Assembly: GCF_042676385.1 (NCBI RefSeq) | Contig: NZ_JBHTHA010000027.1 | Span: forward strand, 1 to 64,000 | Source of the DNA: Paenibacillus_E sp042676385 | GTDB taxonomy: Bacteria; Bacillota; Bacilli; Paenibacillales; NBRC-103111 | DNA length: 64,000 bases | Reading direction: 5' to 3' | Shown here: positions 62,461 through 64,000 of the stretch, piece after piece | Numbering within the stretch: the stretch's first letter is position 1 | Layout of the letters: every line of letters starts with the position of its first letter | The notes under the pieces: model-generated | Seen by the model: only the letters and a program-made list of their open reading frames with translations | Told to the model about the DNA's origin: nothing | Databases searched by the model: none | Made by a program: the position numbers and the translations under genes

Positions 62461-63480
62461 ATGATTACTATTAAAGATATTGCTAGAGAAGCCGGCGTGT
62501 CCGTCACCACCGTATCGCGCGCATTGAACGGATACGACGATGTCAGCGAGGATACCCGCAAAAAAATTCAGCTCATCGCCGATGAGCTAGGATATAGCCC
62601 GAACATGGCTGCCCGCAGCCTTATTTCCAAGAAAACGCAGACGCTTGGATTGCTGCTGTCCGGGATTACCCGCAACAGTTCCAAGGATAGCATCGCCTTT
62701 GAAATCCTGTGTGGGATGAACGATCGTGCAGGCGAATTAAATTACGATCTGATCCTGTTCAGTACGACACCACAGAAGCAGGCTGCCAAATCTTACAAAG
62801 CACTCTGTCAGGAGCGCGGAGTCGATGGCGTCATCATTATGGGTATTCGGCTCGACGACCCTTATTTGAAAGAGATTGTCGGCTCAAAGCTGCCGTGCGT
62901 TCTCATTGACATCCCGCTAAAGAATAATAATGTCGGATATGTGACGACAGATAATGTTCAGGGCGCATACCGGATGACGCGATACCTGATCGATCAGGGA
63001 CACCGCAAGGTGGGGCTTGTAAACGGCCATGCGCAAGCGGATGTCAGCATCAAACGGCTGGAAGGATACAAGCAGGCCTTGCAGCAGGCGGGTATCCCGT
63101 ACGAAGAGGAGCTGGTGCTGGATGGCGGGTTCTCCGATGAAGGTGCACGTGATGCAACATATCGTCTCATGTCGCAGCGTCCCGACGTCACCGCTATTTT
63201 TTGCGCCAGCGACTTGATGGCTCTCGGCACCATGCAGGCGCTTCGCGGACTCGGACTCGATATTCCAGGCGACGTCTCGGTAGCCGGATTCGACAATATC
63301 AGTATTTCGGCCTATTGTTCTCCCACGCTGACGACGATCAGTCAAAATCCGTATGAAATCGGCTATCAGGCCGCTCAGATGCTGATTGATATGCTGGAAG
63401 GGAGACAGATTACGAAACAACTCGTGCTGCCGACGGAGCTTCTCGTTCGCGCGAGCGTCAGTGCACCGAAACAGCAGTAA
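62461..63480 (+). CDS. LacI-family transcriptional regulator
   Basis: A 339-residue repressor. The N-terminal HTH is MITIKDIAREAGVSVTTVSRALNGYDDVSEDTRKKIQLIADELGYSPNMAARSL. The periplasmic-binding-like sensor domain follows (VDGVIIMGIRLDDPYLKEIV, VAGFDNISISAYCSPTLTTISQNPYEIGYQAAQMLI). The divergent ABC/glycosidase operon and the three CGAAACGTTTCG sites indicate that it controls both itself and that operon, with a sugar as inducer. Confidence 0.93.
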   Translation: MITIKDIAREAGVSVTTVSRALNGYDDVSEDTRKKIQLIADELGYSPNMAARSLISKKTQTLGLLLSGITRNSSKDSIAFEILCGMNDRAGELNYDLILFSTTPQKQAAKSYKALCQERGVDGVIIMGIRLDDPYLKEIVGSKLPCVLIDIPLKNNNVGYVTTDNVQGAYRMTRYLIDQGHRKVGLVNGHAQADVSIKRLEGYKQALQQAGIPYEEELVLDGGFSDEGARDATYRLMSQRPDVTAIFCASDLMALGTMQALRGLGLDIPGDVSVAGFDNISISAYCSPTLTTISQNPYEIGYQAAQMLIDMLEGRQITKQLVLPTELLVRASVSAPKQQ

Positions 63481-63486
63481 CTCATC

Positions 63487-63517
63487 AAAACCGTCCTAGT
63501 GAATGGGCGGTTTTTTT
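63487..63517 (+). terminator. Terminator of the LacI-family gene
   Basis: AACCGTCC/GGGCGGTT stem with a T7 tail. Confidence 0.85.
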
Positions 63518-63683
63518 GTGTGCGAAGGTGTCTTGCTTATAATTGCTAGGCGCAGAACAATCATATTCTCTCAAAAAATGATATAATGAGGGTGATTGGC
63601 ACGAATTTTCTGGGCCTTCTAAAGGATTTTCGGCTTTTATGTCGAAAGGATATAGGCTATCTATTTCATTAGGATGTGATATT

Positions 63684-64000
63684 GTGATCGAAATGCAGGA
63701 CGTATGGAAGACGTACTCCAACGGCACTCATGCATTGAGAGGGATTAATATAAAAGTGGACCGCAACGAGTTCGTCTATGTTGTTGGGCCATCCGGCGCA
63801 GGTAAATCTACTTTTATGAAATTAATGTATAGAGAAGAGAAGCCGACTAAAGGACAGATCTTTGTTAACGGTTTTAATTTGGAAAAGCTAAAGCAGCGCA
63901 AGATTCCTTATGTACGCCGCAATATTGGTGTTATTTTCCAAGATTATCGATTACTTCCAAAGCTTAATGTGTTTGAAAATATCGCATTTGCCATGGAAGT
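63684..64000 (+). CDS. ftsE: Cell-division ABC-type ATPase FtsE, N-terminal part (runs off window)
   Basis: About 105 codons from GTG 63684. IEMQDVWKTYSNGTHALRGINIKVDRNEFVYVVGPSGAGKSTFMKLMYREEKPTKG holds Walker A GPSGAGKST, and NIGVIFQDYRLLPKLNVFENIAF holds the Q-loop typical of FtsE. FtsE with FtsX controls wall hydrolases. A TATAAT at 63582-63587 may be its -10. The 3' end is outside the window. Confidence 0.93.
   Translation, partial: MIEMQDVWKTYSNGTHALRGINIKVDRNEFVYVVGPSGAGKSTFMKLMYREEKPTKGQIFVNGFNLEKLKQRKIPYVRRNIGVIFQDYRLLPKLNVFENIAFAME

Overview
The window looks like the chromosome of a motile, endospore-forming, competence-bearing low-to-moderate GC Firmicute. Paenibacillus or a close relative in Paenibacillaceae is most likely. 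The indicators are an alpha/beta SASP gene, degS-degU, comFA-comFC and the flgM-flgN-flgK-flgL-yviE-fliW-csrA gene order known from Bacillus. Copper-amine-oxidase-type 'stalk' domains, SigD-type flagellar promoters and a prfB with a programmed frameshift also fit. No rRNA, tRNA or CRISPR array was seen.

Layout. 1-3.8 kb: the end of a large Ig-like surface protein, two small secreted proteins and a spore protein. 3.8-8.2 kb: metK behind a long structured leader, then a secreted phosphodiester glycosidase with stalk domains. 8.3-13.6 kb: degS-degU, a palindromic 167-bp intergenic element, and comFA-comFC. 13.7-23.0 kb: late flagellar genes from yvyF to the flagellin gene hag, including the FliW-CsrA switch. 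23.0-33.6 kb: a tight, largely overlapping operon for a legionaminic-acid-type nonulosonate made from GDP-sugars (PtmE, LegB, LegC, LegH, LegG, LegI, LegF). It also carries a Maf-type flagellin glycosyltransferase, a WbqC-like protein, a PIG-L deacetylase and one small unknown protein. It sits between hag and flaG-fliS. 34.7-36.5 kb: a dead IS1634-like element with a palindromic MITE-like insert. 36.5-38.3 kb, minus strand: a second flagellin carrying a zinc metalloprotease domain (flagellinolysin). 38.3-43.5 kb: a DnaA-box cluster, a cold-shock gene, hpf, secA and prfB. 43.7-53.4 kb: a YitT-type membrane protein and a full arginine pathway, argCJBDFG plus argH. 53.4-62.1 kb, minus strand: DUF4097/DUF1700 and VanW-family proteins, then a CUT1 sugar ABC transporter with a debranching-type glycosidase. 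The divergent LacI-family gene and three matching operators follow. The window ends in ftsE.

How it works together. SigD-type promoters are visible before flgM, hag, flaG and, more weakly, the flagellinolysin gene. CsrA probably represses hag through a canonical hairpin in its leader, and FliW relieves this. The nonulosonate operon and Maf probably glycosylate flagellin, and perhaps the protease flagellin too, so the filament may be both glycosylated and proteolytic.

The most notable observations are the flagellinolysin, the hairpin upstream of flgM whose 5' arm is also the SigD -10 box, and the 167-bp structured intergenic element after degU. The DnaA-box cluster, the PIG-L and small unknown genes inside the glycan operon, and the nested palindromic element in the IS remnant also stand out.
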